Shown here piece by piece: positions 7,936-18,388 of a DNA stretch of 64,000 nt. A program made the translations under genes and the position numbers. The stretch covers positions 1,798,001 to 1,862,000 of the forward strand of contig NZ_LT629749.1 of the NCBI RefSeq assembly GCF_900105065.1, in the 5' to 3' direction. The number at the start of each line of letters is the position of its first letter. Positions within the stretch are counted from its first letter, which is position 1. The DNA is from Friedmanniella luteola. Its GTDB lineage: Bacteria > Actinomycetota > Actinomycetes > Propionibacteriales > Propionibacteriaceae. The notes under the pieces are model-generated. The model did no database searches, was not told where the DNA came from, and saw nothing but the letters and a program-made list of their open reading frames with translations.

Positions 7936-9930
7936 TCAACCGGACGTCGGCAGGTAGCGGTCCCACCAGTCGAGGATCGCGTCGAAGCGCTGCAGCCGGT
8001 GCCGCGGCCGTCCGGAGCGGCTCAGCTCGTGGTCCTCGCCGGGGAAGACCAGCAGCTCGGTCGGCACGCCGGCCTCGACGAGCCCCAGGTGGTAGCGCTG
8101 GGCCTGGGACAGCGGGCAGCGCAGGTCGTCCTCGGAGTGGACGACCAGCGTCGGGGTGCGGACCTGGCCCACGACCGCCTGCGGGCTCTGCCGGCGGCGC
8201 TGCTCCGGGTCGGCGCCGGTGTACTGCTGGGCGAAGTAGGTGCCGATGTCGGAGGTGCCGAGGAACAGCTCCGGGTCGAGGAAGCCGCGCTCCACGACCG
8301 CGCCGGCGAAGCGGTGGTCGTGGGCGGTGGTCCAGGCCGTGAGGTAGCCGCCGTACGAGCCGCCCATGACCCCCACCCGGCCCGCGTCCAGGGTCGGGTG
8401 CGTCGCCACGGCGCCGTCGAGCAGGTCGAGCACGTCGGTCAGGTCGACCGTGCCCATCCGGCCGCGGATGCTGCGGCCGAACGCCTGGCCGTAGCCGGCG
8501 GCGCCGCGCGGGTTGCCCATCACCACGCCGTAGCCGGCGGCGGCGTAGACCTGCGCCTCGTCGAACAGCGAGCCCGTGTACTGGGCGTAGGGGCCGCCGT
8601 GGATGAGCAGCAGCGTCGGGTGCGGCCCCGGGCCGGGCGGCACCAGCACCCAGCCGTGCACCTGGCCGCCGTCCCGGGTCGCGACGACGACCTCCTCGGC
8701 GTCGACCACACCCGCCTCGCGCAGCGGCGCGGACAGGTCGGTGAGACGGCGGAGCCCCGCCGGCTCCAGCACCGCCACGTCGCCCGACGAGCGGGGGTCG
8801 GCCAGGCTGACCGCGAGGACGCCGGCGGCGACCGCGACGCCCTCGACCTCGACGGAACCCTCGGTCAGCCGCCGGACCTGCCCGTCCAGCGTGACCCGCA
8901 GCAGCTGGACGGTGCCGCGGGTGGTGTCGGTGACGAGCAGGGCGGCACCGTCCACGACGAGCGGCGACGCGGTCAGGTCGACGGTCTCGGGGTCGGTCAG
9001 GCGCCGCGGCCGCCCGCCGTCGACCAGCACGTGCAGGGCGGGGTTGGTGCCGACGAACTCGACCTCGTCGGGGCCCAGCTCCTGCGCCAGCACGACGGAG
9101 GTGCCGTCGGCGGTCTCGCGACCGTCGAGGACGTGCAGGCCGTCGGCGTGGCCGGTGAGGGTGGTCACCTCGGCGACCCCGCCGTCGGCGTCGAGCACGA
9201 GCCGGCGCAGCGACTGCCGGAGCCGGGGGCTGACGCCGTCGTGCTCGGGCACGACCACGGTGACGGTGCGGGCGTCCCGGCCGAAGCGGGGGTGCGCGTG
9301 GTCGGCGTCCTCGGTGGTGAGCTGCACGGCGGTGGGGACGCCGGCGTCGGGCTCGGGGTGCGGGTCGTCCGCCGAGGGTGCGGCCGGGACCGGCGGCTCG
9401 GCGGTCACGTCGGGCACGTCGACGAGGAACACCTGGGCGCGACGGTCGGTCACCCAGCCGACGCCGTTGGCCAGGTAGCGGGTGGTGGTGATCCGCCGGG
9501 CCGGCTCGGCCGCGGGCGGGAGGCCGTCGACGGTCCCGTAGCGGCCTGGTTCGGGCACCCGGGCCAGGAACACCAGGCGCGCACCGTCGGGCGACCAGTC
9601 GAACGCGGTCACGCCCAGCGGCTGGTCGGTGACGGGGACCGGCTCGCCGCCGGTGGAGCGGACGACGTGCAGCTGCCCCGGGGTGCCGGGAGCCGCGCGC
9701 AGGAACGCGAGCAGGCGGCCGTCGGGGGAGAGCTGCGGGGCGGTGTCGTGGCTCCCGCGGGTCAACCGCTCGGCCGGCGCCGAGCCGTCGGTGGGCACCT
9801 GCCAGAGCTGGCCCACGGAGGCGTCGGCCGCGAGGTCGGGCCGCGTCACGGCGAACACGGCGCGCGAACCGTCCGGCGCCAGGGTGGGCGGGGAGACGGT
9901 GCACAGCAGGGGCAGGTCGCTCGGCTTCAC
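7936..9930 (-). CDS. S9 family peptidase (prolyl oligopeptidase / acylaminoacyl-peptidase type)
   Basis: The 664-residue protein has a seven-blade propeller-like N-terminal part with TolB/WD40-type repeats (LSPDGRLLAFLRA, FDWSPDGARLVFLA) up to about residue 400 and a C-terminal alpha/beta hydrolase domain. Catalytic residues are visible: Ser525 in GGSYGGY, the Asp in HSEDDLRCP and the His in GEDHELS. There is no signal peptide, so it acts in the cytoplasm on short peptides, perhaps acyl-peptides. GTG 9930 lies 6 bases after a TAGGCT box, predicting a leaderless, single-gene transcript. Confidence 0.88.
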   Translation of the reverse strand: MKPSDLPLLCTVSPPTLAPDGSRAVFAVTRPDLAADASVGQLWQVPTDGSAPAERLTRGSHDTAPQLSPDGRLLAFLRAAPGTPGQLHVVRSTGGEPVPVTDQPLGVTAFDWSPDGARLVFLARVPEPGRYGTVDGLPPAAEPARRITTTRYLANGVGWVTDRRAQVFLVDVPDVTAEPPVPAAPSADDPHPEPDAGVPTAVQLTTEDADHAHPRFGRDARTVTVVVPEHDGVSPRLRQSLRRLVLDADGGVAEVTTLTGHADGLHVLDGRETADGTSVVLAQELGPDEVEFVGTNPALHVLVDGGRPRRLTDPETVDLTASPLVVDGAALLVTDTTRGTVQLLRVTLDGQVRRLTEGSVEVEGVAVAAGVLAVSLADPRSSGDVAVLEPAGLRRLTDLSAPLREAGVVDAEEVVVATRDGGQVHGWVLVPPGPGPHPTLLLIHGGPYAQYTGSLFDEAQVYAAAGYGVVMGNPRGAAGYGQAFGRSIRGRMGTVDLTDVLDLLDGAVATHPTLDAGRVGVMGGSYGGYLTAWTTAHDHRFAGAVVERGFLDPELFLGTSDIGTYFAQQYTGADPEQRRRQSPQAVVGQVRTPTLVVHSEDDLRCPLSQAQRYHLGLVEAGVPTELLVFPGEDHELSRSGRPRHRLQRFDAILDWWDRYLPTSG

Positions 9931-9936
9931 CGGACG

Positions 9937-9942
9937 AGCCTA
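9937..9942 (-). promoter_or_regulatory. -10 box of the S9 peptidase gene
   Basis: TAGGCT (minus strand) ends 6 bases before GTG 9930, matching the leaderless pattern seen repeatedly here. Confidence 0.5.
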
Positions 9943-10079
9943 GGCAGCGGGGCCCGGCGAGCTCGGCGGGGTCCTGGTTAGGCGACCCTGTCGTGGCGCG
10001 GATCGGCGCGATGGGAGAGGCTACGGAGGAGCGCCCCGGGCCGTGCGCCGTTCCTGGCGGTCCGCCGAGGGTGCGCTAG

Positions 10080-10101
10080 AGTATCTTGACGTCAAGATAC
10101 T
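10080..10101. promoter_or_regulatory. 22-bp perfect palindrome upstream of aconitase (candidate operator)
   Basis: The element has two perfect 11-base half-sites, AGTATCTTGAC and its complement, 21 bases before the aconitase ATG. TAGAGT at 10077-10082 could serve as a -10 box overlapped by the palindrome, the geometry of a repressor site. Aconitase genes of corynebacteria and mycobacteria are repressed by TetR-type AcnR proteins, but no acnR is in the window and I cannot match the site to a known consensus. Confidence 0.6.
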
Positions 10102-10122
10102 TCGAACCTCAGGAGACAGCGG

Positions 10123-12951
<2,829 letters not shown>

Positions 12952-13009
12952 GCACCCGGCGGGAGCCGCCGCCTGAGCCAGTCGTCGTCGCCTGAGCCTG
13001 TCGTCGTCG

Positions 13010-13044
13010 CCTGAGCCTGTCGAAGGCCCTTCGACAGGCTCAGG
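13010..13044. repeat. REP-like palindrome (perfect copy), possible acnA terminator
   Basis: The arms CCTGAGCCTGTCGAAGG and its exact complement are separated by one base, so the RNA would form a 17-bp hairpin 58 bases after the acnA stop. The same core occurs degenerately at 13082, 30818, 39588 and 57658. Confidence 0.75.
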
Positions 13045-13081
13045 GCGCGGTGGGTCGGCTGCCGCCTGCCGTCGGCCGTTG

Positions 13082-13116
13082 CCTGAGCTGGTCGAAGGCC
13101 CTTCGACTGGCTCAGG
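13082..13116. repeat. REP-like palindrome (second copy)
   Basis: The arms CCTGAGCTGGTCGAAGG and CCTTCGACTGGCTCAGG pair throughout if two G-U wobbles are allowed, so base changes have kept an RNA hairpin on one strand. Confidence 0.65.
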
Positions 13117-13118
13117 GC

Positions 13119-13220
13119 GCGGTGGGGTCGGCTCGGGGTGCGGTGGGGTCGGCTCGGGGTGCGGTGGGGTCGGCTCGGGGCGCGGCGGGTCGGTTCGGGG
13201 GCGCGGTGGGTCGGCTCCGG
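13119..13220. repeat. 21-bp tandem repeat, about five units
   Basis: GCGGTGGGGTCGGCTCGGGG plus one base recurs at 13119, 13140 and 13161 almost exactly, then decays in a shortened fourth and a partial fifth copy. Confidence 0.75.
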
Positions 13221-13269
13221 ACGCGGGGCTCCCGGGTTGACGCCCGTGGGGCACGGGTACCCCGACCAC

Positions 13270-14247
13270 GTGGACGAGACCAGCCAGCCCTCTGCGACCC
13301 TGACCGAGCCCGCCGACCTCGGGGCGTCCGAGGGGGAGGTCGAGCGGCCGCCCACCGCGGTCGAGATCCCAGCCGTCGACGGCCAGCGCGGGGCCGAGAC
13401 CGTGCTGCTGCCGAACCCCGAGCAGGAGACCTGGCGGCAGGACTACCCGTACCAGTCCAAGATGACCGAGAAGGAGTACCAGGCGGCCAAGCGGTCGCTG
13501 CAGATCGAGCTGCTCAAGATGCAGAGCTGGGTACGAGCGACCCAGTCCAAGGTCGCGTGCGTGTTCGAGGGCCGGGACGCGGCGGGCAAGGGCGGCACCA
13601 TCAAGCGGTTCACCGAGAACCTGAACCCGCGCGGCGCCCGGGTGGTGGCGCTGGAGAAGCCGACCGAGCGCGAGGCCACCCAGTGGTACTTCCAGCGCTA
13701 CATCTCCGTGCTGCCCAGCGGCGGCGAGATCGTGCTCTTCGACCGCTCCTGGTACAACCGGGCGGGCGTCGAGCGGGTGATGGCTTTCTGCTCGCCGGTC
13801 GAGTACCTGGAGTTCATGCGGCAGGCGCCCGACCTGGAGCGGATGCTGGTCCGCAGCGGGCTGCACCTGGTCAAGTTCTGGTTCTCGGTCTCCCGCGACG
13901 AGCAGCGCCGCCGGTTCGCGCAGCGCCACGCCGACCCGGTCCGCCGGTGGAAGCTCAGCCCGATGGACCTGCAGTCGCTGGACAAGTGGGAGGACTACAC
14001 CGCGGCCAAGGAGGCGATGTTCTTCTACACCGACACCGCCGACGCCCCGTGGACCGTGGTCAAGAGCAACGACAAGAAGCGTGCCCGCATCGAGGCGTTG
14101 CGCCACGTCCTGTCGGTGCTCGACTACACCGACAAGGACCGCGACGTGGTCGGCACCCCCGACCCGCTGATCGTCGGCACGGGTCCGTCGGCGCGGATGC
14201 TGGACGAGGCCGACGAGGACTCCCACCGGGTCTTCCCGCACCTCTGA
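13270..14247 (+). CDS. ppk2: Polyphosphate kinase 2 (PPK2 family)
   Basis: The 325-residue protein has the PPK2 core: Walker A EGRDAAGKGGTIKRF (~100-114), PTEREATQWYFQRY, lid/Walker B region LFDRSWYNRAGVERVM and KFWFSVSRDEQ. PPK2 enzymes transfer phosphate between polyphosphate and nucleoside diphosphates. The motif set resembles the class that phosphorylates GDP/ADP. GTG 13270 is chosen because upstream codons (from 13138) read through the tandem repeats; GTG 13246 is an alternative, and neither has a clear ribosome site. A second, distinct PPK2 is at 51930. Confidence 0.85.
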   Translation: MDETSQPSATLTEPADLGASEGEVERPPTAVEIPAVDGQRGAETVLLPNPEQETWRQDYPYQSKMTEKEYQAAKRSLQIELLKMQSWVRATQSKVACVFEGRDAAGKGGTIKRFTENLNPRGARVVALEKPTEREATQWYFQRYISVLPSGGEIVLFDRSWYNRAGVERVMAFCSPVEYLEFMRQAPDLERMLVRSGLHLVKFWFSVSRDEQRRRFAQRHADPVRRWKLSPMDLQSLDKWEDYTAAKEAMFFYTDTADAPWTVVKSNDKKRARIEALRHVLSVLDYTDKDRDVVGTPDPLIVGTGPSARMLDEADEDSHRVFPHL

Positions 14248-14335
14248 GCCCGCCGGTCCTGCCGCGGAGTCCGCACGTCCGAGCCCGCTTCCCACGTCCC
14301 CGTGGCACGGCGGCGGCCCTGGCTTCGCCGTGCGC

Positions 14336-14356
14336 TACTCTGGTTTAAGTTTCAAC
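14336..14356 (+). promoter_or_regulatory. Promoter and candidate operator of the FMN reductase
   Basis: TACTCT (14336-14341) fits a -10 box. Overlapping the predicted transcription start is the imperfect palindrome GTTTAAGTTTCAAC (14343-14356, ten of fourteen bases symmetric), A/T-rich against a very G/C-rich background. A MarR- or TetR-type regulator is possible; none is encoded nearby. Confidence 0.4.
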
Positions 14357-14375
14357 AACCCGACCAGGAGAGTTC

Positions 14376-14957
14376 ATGACGCGCATCGCCATCATCGTCG
14401 GCAGCACCCGGCCCGGCCGCAACGGCACCGCCGTCGCGGAGTGGGTCCACGCCTACGCCAAGACCCGGACCGACGCCGAGTACGAGCTGGTCGACATCGA
14501 GCAGTTCCACCTGCCGCTGCTCGACGAGCCGGTGCCCGCGTCCATGGGCTTGTACTCCAAGGACCACACCAAGACCTGGGCCGCCACGGTCGCGTCCTTC
14601 GACGGCTTCGTCTTCGTCACCCCGGAGTACAACCACAGCCCCTCCGGCGCGCTGAAGAACGCCATCGACTTCGTCTACGGCGAGTGGAACAACAAGGCCG
14701 CCGGCTTCGTCGGCTACGGCTCGGTGGGTGCGGTCCGCGCCGTCGAGCAGCTGCGGCTGATCGCCTCCGAGCTCCAGGTGGCCACGGTCCGGGCGCAGGT
14801 CGCCCTCAACCTGGCCACCGACTTCGAGAACTACTCGGTCTTCACGCCGGGCGACCACCACCAGGCCAACCTGACGACGCTGTTCGACCAGCTCGTCGCC
14901 TGGACCCAGGCCCTCGAGGGCGTCCGGGCCGACGCGCAGGACGCCGTCGCCGCCTGA
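14376..14957 (+). CDS. NAD(P)H-dependent FMN reductase / quinone reductase
   Basis: This 193-residue flavodoxin-fold protein starts MTRIAIIVGSTRPGRNG, the FMN phosphate-binding loop of the FMN_red family, and has TPEYNHSPSGALKNAIDF, the second flavin-contacting loop. Family members reduce FMN, azo dyes, quinones or metals with NAD(P)H in the cytoplasm. A clear ribosome site (AGGAGA) precedes ATG 14376. It is a single-gene unit followed by a strong hairpin. The exact substrate cannot be read from sequence. Confidence 0.88.
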   Translation: MTRIAIIVGSTRPGRNGTAVAEWVHAYAKTRTDAEYELVDIEQFHLPLLDEPVPASMGLYSKDHTKTWAATVASFDGFVFVTPEYNHSPSGALKNAIDFVYGEWNNKAAGFVGYGSVGAVRAVEQLRLIASELQVATVRAQVALNLATDFENYSVFTPGDHHQANLTTLFDQLVAWTQALEGVRADAQDAVAA

Positions 14958-14986
14958 GCACCCGCACCACCCAGCACCTGCACCCG

Positions 14987-15020
14987 GGACCGCCCGGACC
15001 CCTCGGGGTCCGGGCGGTCC
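14987..15020. terminator. Bidirectional hairpin terminator
   Basis: A perfect inverted repeat with 16-base arms (GGACCGCCCGGACCCC and its complement) separated by two bases lies between the convergent FMN reductase and glycosyltransferase genes, directly abutting the latter's stop codon at 15021. Confidence 0.8.
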
Positions 15021-16070
15021 TCAGCGTCCAGCGGGCGTCAGCGTGGTCAGCGGCGTCTGCGGCGCTGCCTCGCGGGTGACCCGGCGGGCCAGCCGTCGAC
15101 GCAGCGCAGCGGTGCTGTGGGCGGCGGTGACCAGCCGTCGACCCGCGTACGGCATCCCGCCGCTCACGCGCCGGCCCACGGCCAGCCACACGCAGACGGC
15201 GCGCTCGGCGATCCAGAGCGGGGCGAAGAGGGGGGTGTCGGCGGGGAACACGGCCCGCCCACCGGCCCGCCGCCGGCCCACCTCCGCCAGCGCCACGGGC
15301 AGCAGCGCCTCGGCCGCCAGACCGCGGCGGCTCCACCGGCGCAGCCGGGGTGAGCACGCCCGGCAGCCGCCGACGAGCAGCGCCGCGGCCGGGAGCAGCG
15401 ACGCCTCGGTCGCCAGCCGGGCGGGCTGGCCGAAGTCGTCGTAGGCCTGCCGCACCCGCTGGCCCCAGAAGTGGCCCGCCTCGGGCGGGACGCGCCGGAC
15501 CAGCAGGTCGGGGGCGGTCACCTCCGTCCCGCCCGCGGCGCGCACCGTCCGCGACAGCTCCAGGTTCTCGAACAGGACGTCGCCGTCGTAGCCGCCCATA
15601 ACGAGGAAGGTGCTCCGGCGCAGCGCGTAGGTGCCGGGGTGGTCGGCGCCGAGGGCACGGTTCACCAAGGTGCGGGCGGTGTCCCAGCGGGCGTGCCAGG
15701 GCAGCGGGTGGAAGTAGTTCTGCGGTCGGACCAGGTCCGCGCCGACCAGCAGGTCCGCCGCGCGGGCCAGCTGCGCGGCGGTCCACCGGACGTCGTCGTC
15801 GGCGATCACGACGAGCTCATGACGCGCCAGCCGGACGCCGGTGACCACCCCGGCCACCTTCCCGTTCCGGCCCGGCCACGCGCCGACCGGCACGTGCCGC
15901 ACCCAGTCCGCCCACAGCGCGTGGTGCCGCTCCCAGACCTCGGGCGCGCTGCCGTCGACGACGGTGACGTCGACGTCGCGGCTCAACCGCTGCAGGTAGC
16001 CCGTCAGCTCGCCCGCGTCCGTCCCCGGACCCCAGCGCAGCGGCACCACGTACTCCAGCCGCAGCCGCAC
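15021..16070 (-). CDS. Glycosyltransferase family 2 protein
   Basis: The 349-residue protein has a GT-A fold start (EYVVPLRWG), the nucleotide-sugar motif VVIADDDVRWT, where DDD is the metal-binding motif, and GALRGADHP-like plus YDGDVLFENLELSR acceptor-side segments. The C-terminal third has hydrophobic stretches (LLPAAALLVGG, PLWIAERAVCVWLAVG) suggesting membrane association. Donor and acceptor are unknown. GTG 16070 follows the stop of the iron enzyme gene by two bases, so the two are one operon. A possible role is decorating a metabolite or lipid made by its operon partner (inference). Confidence 0.75.
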   Translation of the reverse strand: MRLRLEYVVPLRWGPGTDAGELTGYLQRLSRDVDVTVVDGSAPEVWERHHALWADWVRHVPVGAWPGRNGKVAGVVTGVRLARHELVVIADDDVRWTAAQLARAADLLVGADLVRPQNYFHPLPWHARWDTARTLVNRALGADHPGTYALRRSTFLVMGGYDGDVLFENLELSRTVRAAGGTEVTAPDLLVRRVPPEAGHFWGQRVRQAYDDFGQPARLATEASLLPAAALLVGGCRACSPRLRRWSRRGLAAEALLPVALAEVGRRRAGGRAVFPADTPLFAPLWIAERAVCVWLAVGRRVSGGMPYAGRRLVTAAHSTAALRRRLARRVTREAAPQTPLTTLTPAGR

Positions 16071-16072
16071 GG

Positions 16073-17191
16073 TTACCCCTTTGTCTCCTGCCGCAGCGCG
16101 GCAGCGGCGGAGACGACCCCCGCCGCGTTCTCCGGGATCGGTCGCAACGACGACCGCCCCGCCGCCCAGCTGTCCAGCACATGGGTCGTGACGGCGGCGT
16201 CGATGGCCAGGGCCACCGCGGCCCCGAAGAGGATGTCCTCGACCAGGGCGGGCCGGTCGAGCGCCAGCTGCCCGGCGACGTCGTGCGCCGCGATCTGCTC
16301 GTGCACCGCGTCCGCCTCGATGTGCTCGTCGAAGAACCGGGTCGTGGGCTCGTCGAAACCGAGCCGGCGCAGGCCGTTGCCGTAGCGGCGCATCGGCAGC
16401 GACGACGACATCTCCAGGGCGGCCAGGTGGCCGATCGCCGCCCCCAGCAGCCGCCGGTGCAGTCCGAAGAGGGTCATCGTGTTGGCCCAGGCGAGCGTGA
16501 TCGCCGGGACGTCGTTCAGGTGGTGCCCGTAGCTGTCGTCCAGCCCGAGGCCGCGCATCGTGTCACCGTAGAGCGTCGCATGCATCCACTCGGCGCGGCC
16601 GGCCCCGTACTCGTCGGCCTGGATCTCCACCAGCGCGGCCTTCGCCCGCCCCGCCAGCCGCGGGATGGCCCAGGTGTGCGGGTCGGCCTCCTTCAGGTGG
16701 TAGATCGAGCGGTGCACCAGGTGCTCGCGGTACTCGGTCACCGTCCCCGTCCGCGCGAGGTAGCGCGACATCGACGGCCCGTCGTCGCCCTGCACCAGCT
16801 CGGCCAGCGCTGTCGGCACGTCCCGGGGTGCGGGGGCGTCGGGCAGCCGGTCCGCCACGAGCGCGCGCAGCCCGGCCTCCGTCGCGTCCTCCAGCACGGC
16901 GGCCAGCCCGACGAGGTCGGGGTGCCACTCCCACCGGTCGTCGACCCCGGGCCAGCCGCGGTGGTGCAGCTCGTGCAGGACCAGCAGGGACAGCTGGACG
17001 TCGTCGTCGCGGAGGACGTCGGCGGTGCTGCCGACCAGGTCGAGCGCCTGCGTCCGCAGCTGGGGCACCGGCTGGGGCTCCTCGGTCAGCACCCAGAGCA
17101 GCTGCGCGCTCAGGGTCCCGCGGGCCAGCAGCGGAGCCCGTCCGCAGCCCCGGTCGAAGGCGAGCGCAGTCGGGTACGGGCTTCGTCGCAT
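16073..17191 (-). CDS. Iron-containing redox enzyme family protein (haem-oxygenase-like fold)
   Basis: The 372-residue protein matches the family annotated as iron-containing redox enzyme (haem-oxygenase-like diiron oxidase/oxygenase). Candidate metal ligands in the expected helices include Glu/His in EIQADEYGAGRAEWMHATLY, and FFDEHIEADAVHE with the ExxxDxxHE pattern. Related enzymes cleave or oxidise fatty acids, amino acids or nucleotides; no substrate can be assigned. The open frame runs further upstream, but ATG 17191 has the ribosome site GTAGGAGA and begins the conserved part. It is divergent from the CDGSH gene and co-transcribed with the glycosyltransferase. Confidence 0.72.
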   Translation of the reverse strand: MRRSPYPTALAFDRGCGRAPLLARGTLSAQLLWVLTEEPQPVPQLRTQALDLVGSTADVLRDDDVQLSLLVLHELHHRGWPGVDDRWEWHPDLVGLAAVLEDATEAGLRALVADRLPDAPAPRDVPTALAELVQGDDGPSMSRYLARTGTVTEYREHLVHRSIYHLKEADPHTWAIPRLAGRAKAALVEIQADEYGAGRAEWMHATLYGDTMRGLGLDDSYGHHLNDVPAITLAWANTMTLFGLHRRLLGAAIGHLAALEMSSSLPMRRYGNGLRRLGFDEPTTRFFDEHIEADAVHEQIAAHDVAGQLALDRPALVEDILFGAAVALAIDAAVTTHVLDSWAAGRSSLRPIPENAAGVVSAAAALRQETKG

Positions 17192-17300
17192 GGGAGTTCT
17201 CCTACCCTCGTCGGAGCGGGAGAAACCCCGGCGGCCGACGTGGGGTCGCGACCGCCGGCCCGCGCAGTTATGGGCCATCAGGGCTGGGTACTCAACCGCC

Positions 17301-17561
17301 GTGGCTCCTTCTCCTTCCGACCCGGGCCCGGCCCGGGATGCGCAGATCACGATCTACCCCGACGGCCCCATGCTGCTGCGGGGCGACGTGGAGATCGTGG
17401 GGGCCGACGGCGCCCCGCTGCCGCGACGGCGCAAGACCATCGCCCTCTGCCGCTGCGGGTCGAGCGCGTTGATGCCGCTCTGCGACGGCACCCACAAGCT
17501 GGTCTGGAAGCCCGGCCGTGACAACGCCCGCCGGCGCGCGGTCGCGGCCGACGAGGACTGA
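17301..17561 (+). CDS. CDGSH iron-sulfur domain protein
   Basis: The 86-residue protein carries the CDGSH 2Fe-2S motif as CRCGSSALMPLCDGTHK: three Cys and one His coordinate the cluster (C-x-C then C-D-G-T-H). Family members are small redox or cluster-transfer proteins. The N-terminal part (ITIYPDGPMLLRGDVEIVG) is typical of the prokaryotic one-domain type. GTG 17301 gives the family-sized product. The gene is divergent from the iron-containing redox enzyme, with 109 bases between starts, suggesting a shared function such as electron delivery (inference). Confidence 0.85.
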   Translation: MAPSPSDPGPARDAQITIYPDGPMLLRGDVEIVGADGAPLPRRRKTIALCRCGSSALMPLCDGTHKLVWKPGRDNARRRAVAADED

Positions 17562-17606
17562 GTCCCCGGTCCGCCGGACCCGTCGAGGGTGCACCGCGTC
17601 GTGGGA

Positions 17607-17612
17607 TAGGTT
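17607..17612 (+). promoter_or_regulatory. -10 box of the thiamine-transport operon
   Basis: TAGGTT fits TANNNT and would start transcription about 7 bases on, at the first bases of the TPP riboswitch. Confidence 0.45.
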
Positions 17613-17620
17613 GGTCGGCG

Positions 17621-17711
17621 AACACGGGAGTCCGGTGGAGCCGGGCTGAGAGGAAGGTTCTCCAACCTTCGACCGTCGAACCTGATCTGGGTCATGCCAG
17701 CGCAGGGAGGC
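17621..17711 (+). ncRNA. TPP riboswitch (THI element)
   Basis: The conserved TPP aptamer blocks are present in order: GGGCTGAGAGG (17643-17653), a variable hairpin, GAACCTGATCTGGGTCATGC (17678-17697), then CAGCGCAGGGAGG (17699-17711). It lies 45 bases upstream of the ATG of the ECF S component, so thiamine pyrophosphate should shut off the downstream operon, at translation or transcription. Confidence 0.95.
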
Positions 17712-17755
17712 CTCTTGTCACGTCCCCGTGTCCCTCTGACCGAGAGGTGCACACC

Positions 17756-18385
17756 ATGCAGCACACCACCGTCCCGTCCACCCAGGGCCAGGCGCGCGCC
17801 GTCCCCGACCGTCGCTGGCGGGTGGTCGACATCGTCGTCGCCAGTGTCGTCGGCGTCGCGCTCGGCGTCGTCTTCCTCGTCTGGGGCGCCGCCTACGAGG
17901 GTCTGTCGGCCCCGGTCAAGGCGCTGCTGCCGGGCGCCCAGTCCTTCGTCGAGGCGCCGTTCCTGCTCGGCGCCGTCCTCGGCGGCCTGCTGATCCGCAA
18001 GCCCGGCGCGGCGGTCTACGTCGAGCTGCTGGCCGCCGTGGTGTCCGCCCTGCTGGGCAGCCAGTGGGGGCTGCTGACCCTCGTCTCCGGCCTGGTCCAG
18101 GGGCTGGGCGCCGAGATCGTCTTCGCCGTCTTCCTCTACAGGGTCTGGCGGCTGCCCGTGGCCTGGCTGGCGGGGGCCGGCGCGGGCGTCGGGCTGGCCG
18201 TCTTCGAGCTGGTCGTCTACTACCCCGGCAGCGGCGCCCTCTTCGCCACCGTCTTCGTGGTCGGCGCCGTCCTCGGCGGCGCGCTCATCGCCGGGACCCT
18301 GTCCTGGCTGGCCGTGCGGGCGCTGGCCCGGACCGGGGCGCTGCACCGCTTCGCCGCCGGCCGGGACACCACCGAGCTGGTCTGA
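17756..18385 (+). CDS. ykoE: ECF transporter substrate-binding (S) component, YkoE family
   Basis: The 209-residue integral membrane protein has about six hydrophobic segments (VVDIVVASVVGVALGVVFLV, FLLGAVLGGLLI, VYVELLAAVVSALLG and later ones) and matches YkoE, the substrate-capture subunit of a thiamine/hydroxymethylpyrimidine importer. ATG 17756 is chosen since GAGAGG lies eight bases before it; GTG 17747 would add three residues. It is first in a three-gene operon behind the TPP riboswitch, which supports a thiamine-precursor substrate. YkoF, present in Bacillus ykoFEDC, is absent. Confidence 0.88.
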   Translation: MQHTTVPSTQGQARAVPDRRWRVVDIVVASVVGVALGVVFLVWGAAYEGLSAPVKALLPGAQSFVEAPFLLGAVLGGLLIRKPGAAVYVELLAAVVSALLGSQWGLLTLVSGLVQGLGAEIVFAVFLYRVWRLPVAWLAGAGAGVGLAVFELVVYYPGSGALFATVFVVGAVLGGALIAGTLSWLAVRALARTGALHRFAAGRDTTELV

Positions 18386-18388
18386 GCG

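Larger units (their letters stand above)
12952..13269. repeat. Repeat-rich gap between acnA and ppk2
   Basis: The 318-base gap holds no convincing gene. In order: three 19-bp tandem units GCCTGAGCC(A/T)GTCGTCGTC-like (12971, 12990, 13009), a perfect palindrome (13010-13044), a second palindrome with two wobble pairs (13082-13116), and nearly five copies of a 21-bp unit (13119-13220). Reading frames through it on either strand give only low-complexity Pro/Glu or Arg/Gly peptides. Confidence 0.8.

Noticed and set aside
12961-13220. CRISPR array
   Set aside because: Units are directly abutting or palindromic with no unique spacers and no cas genes.
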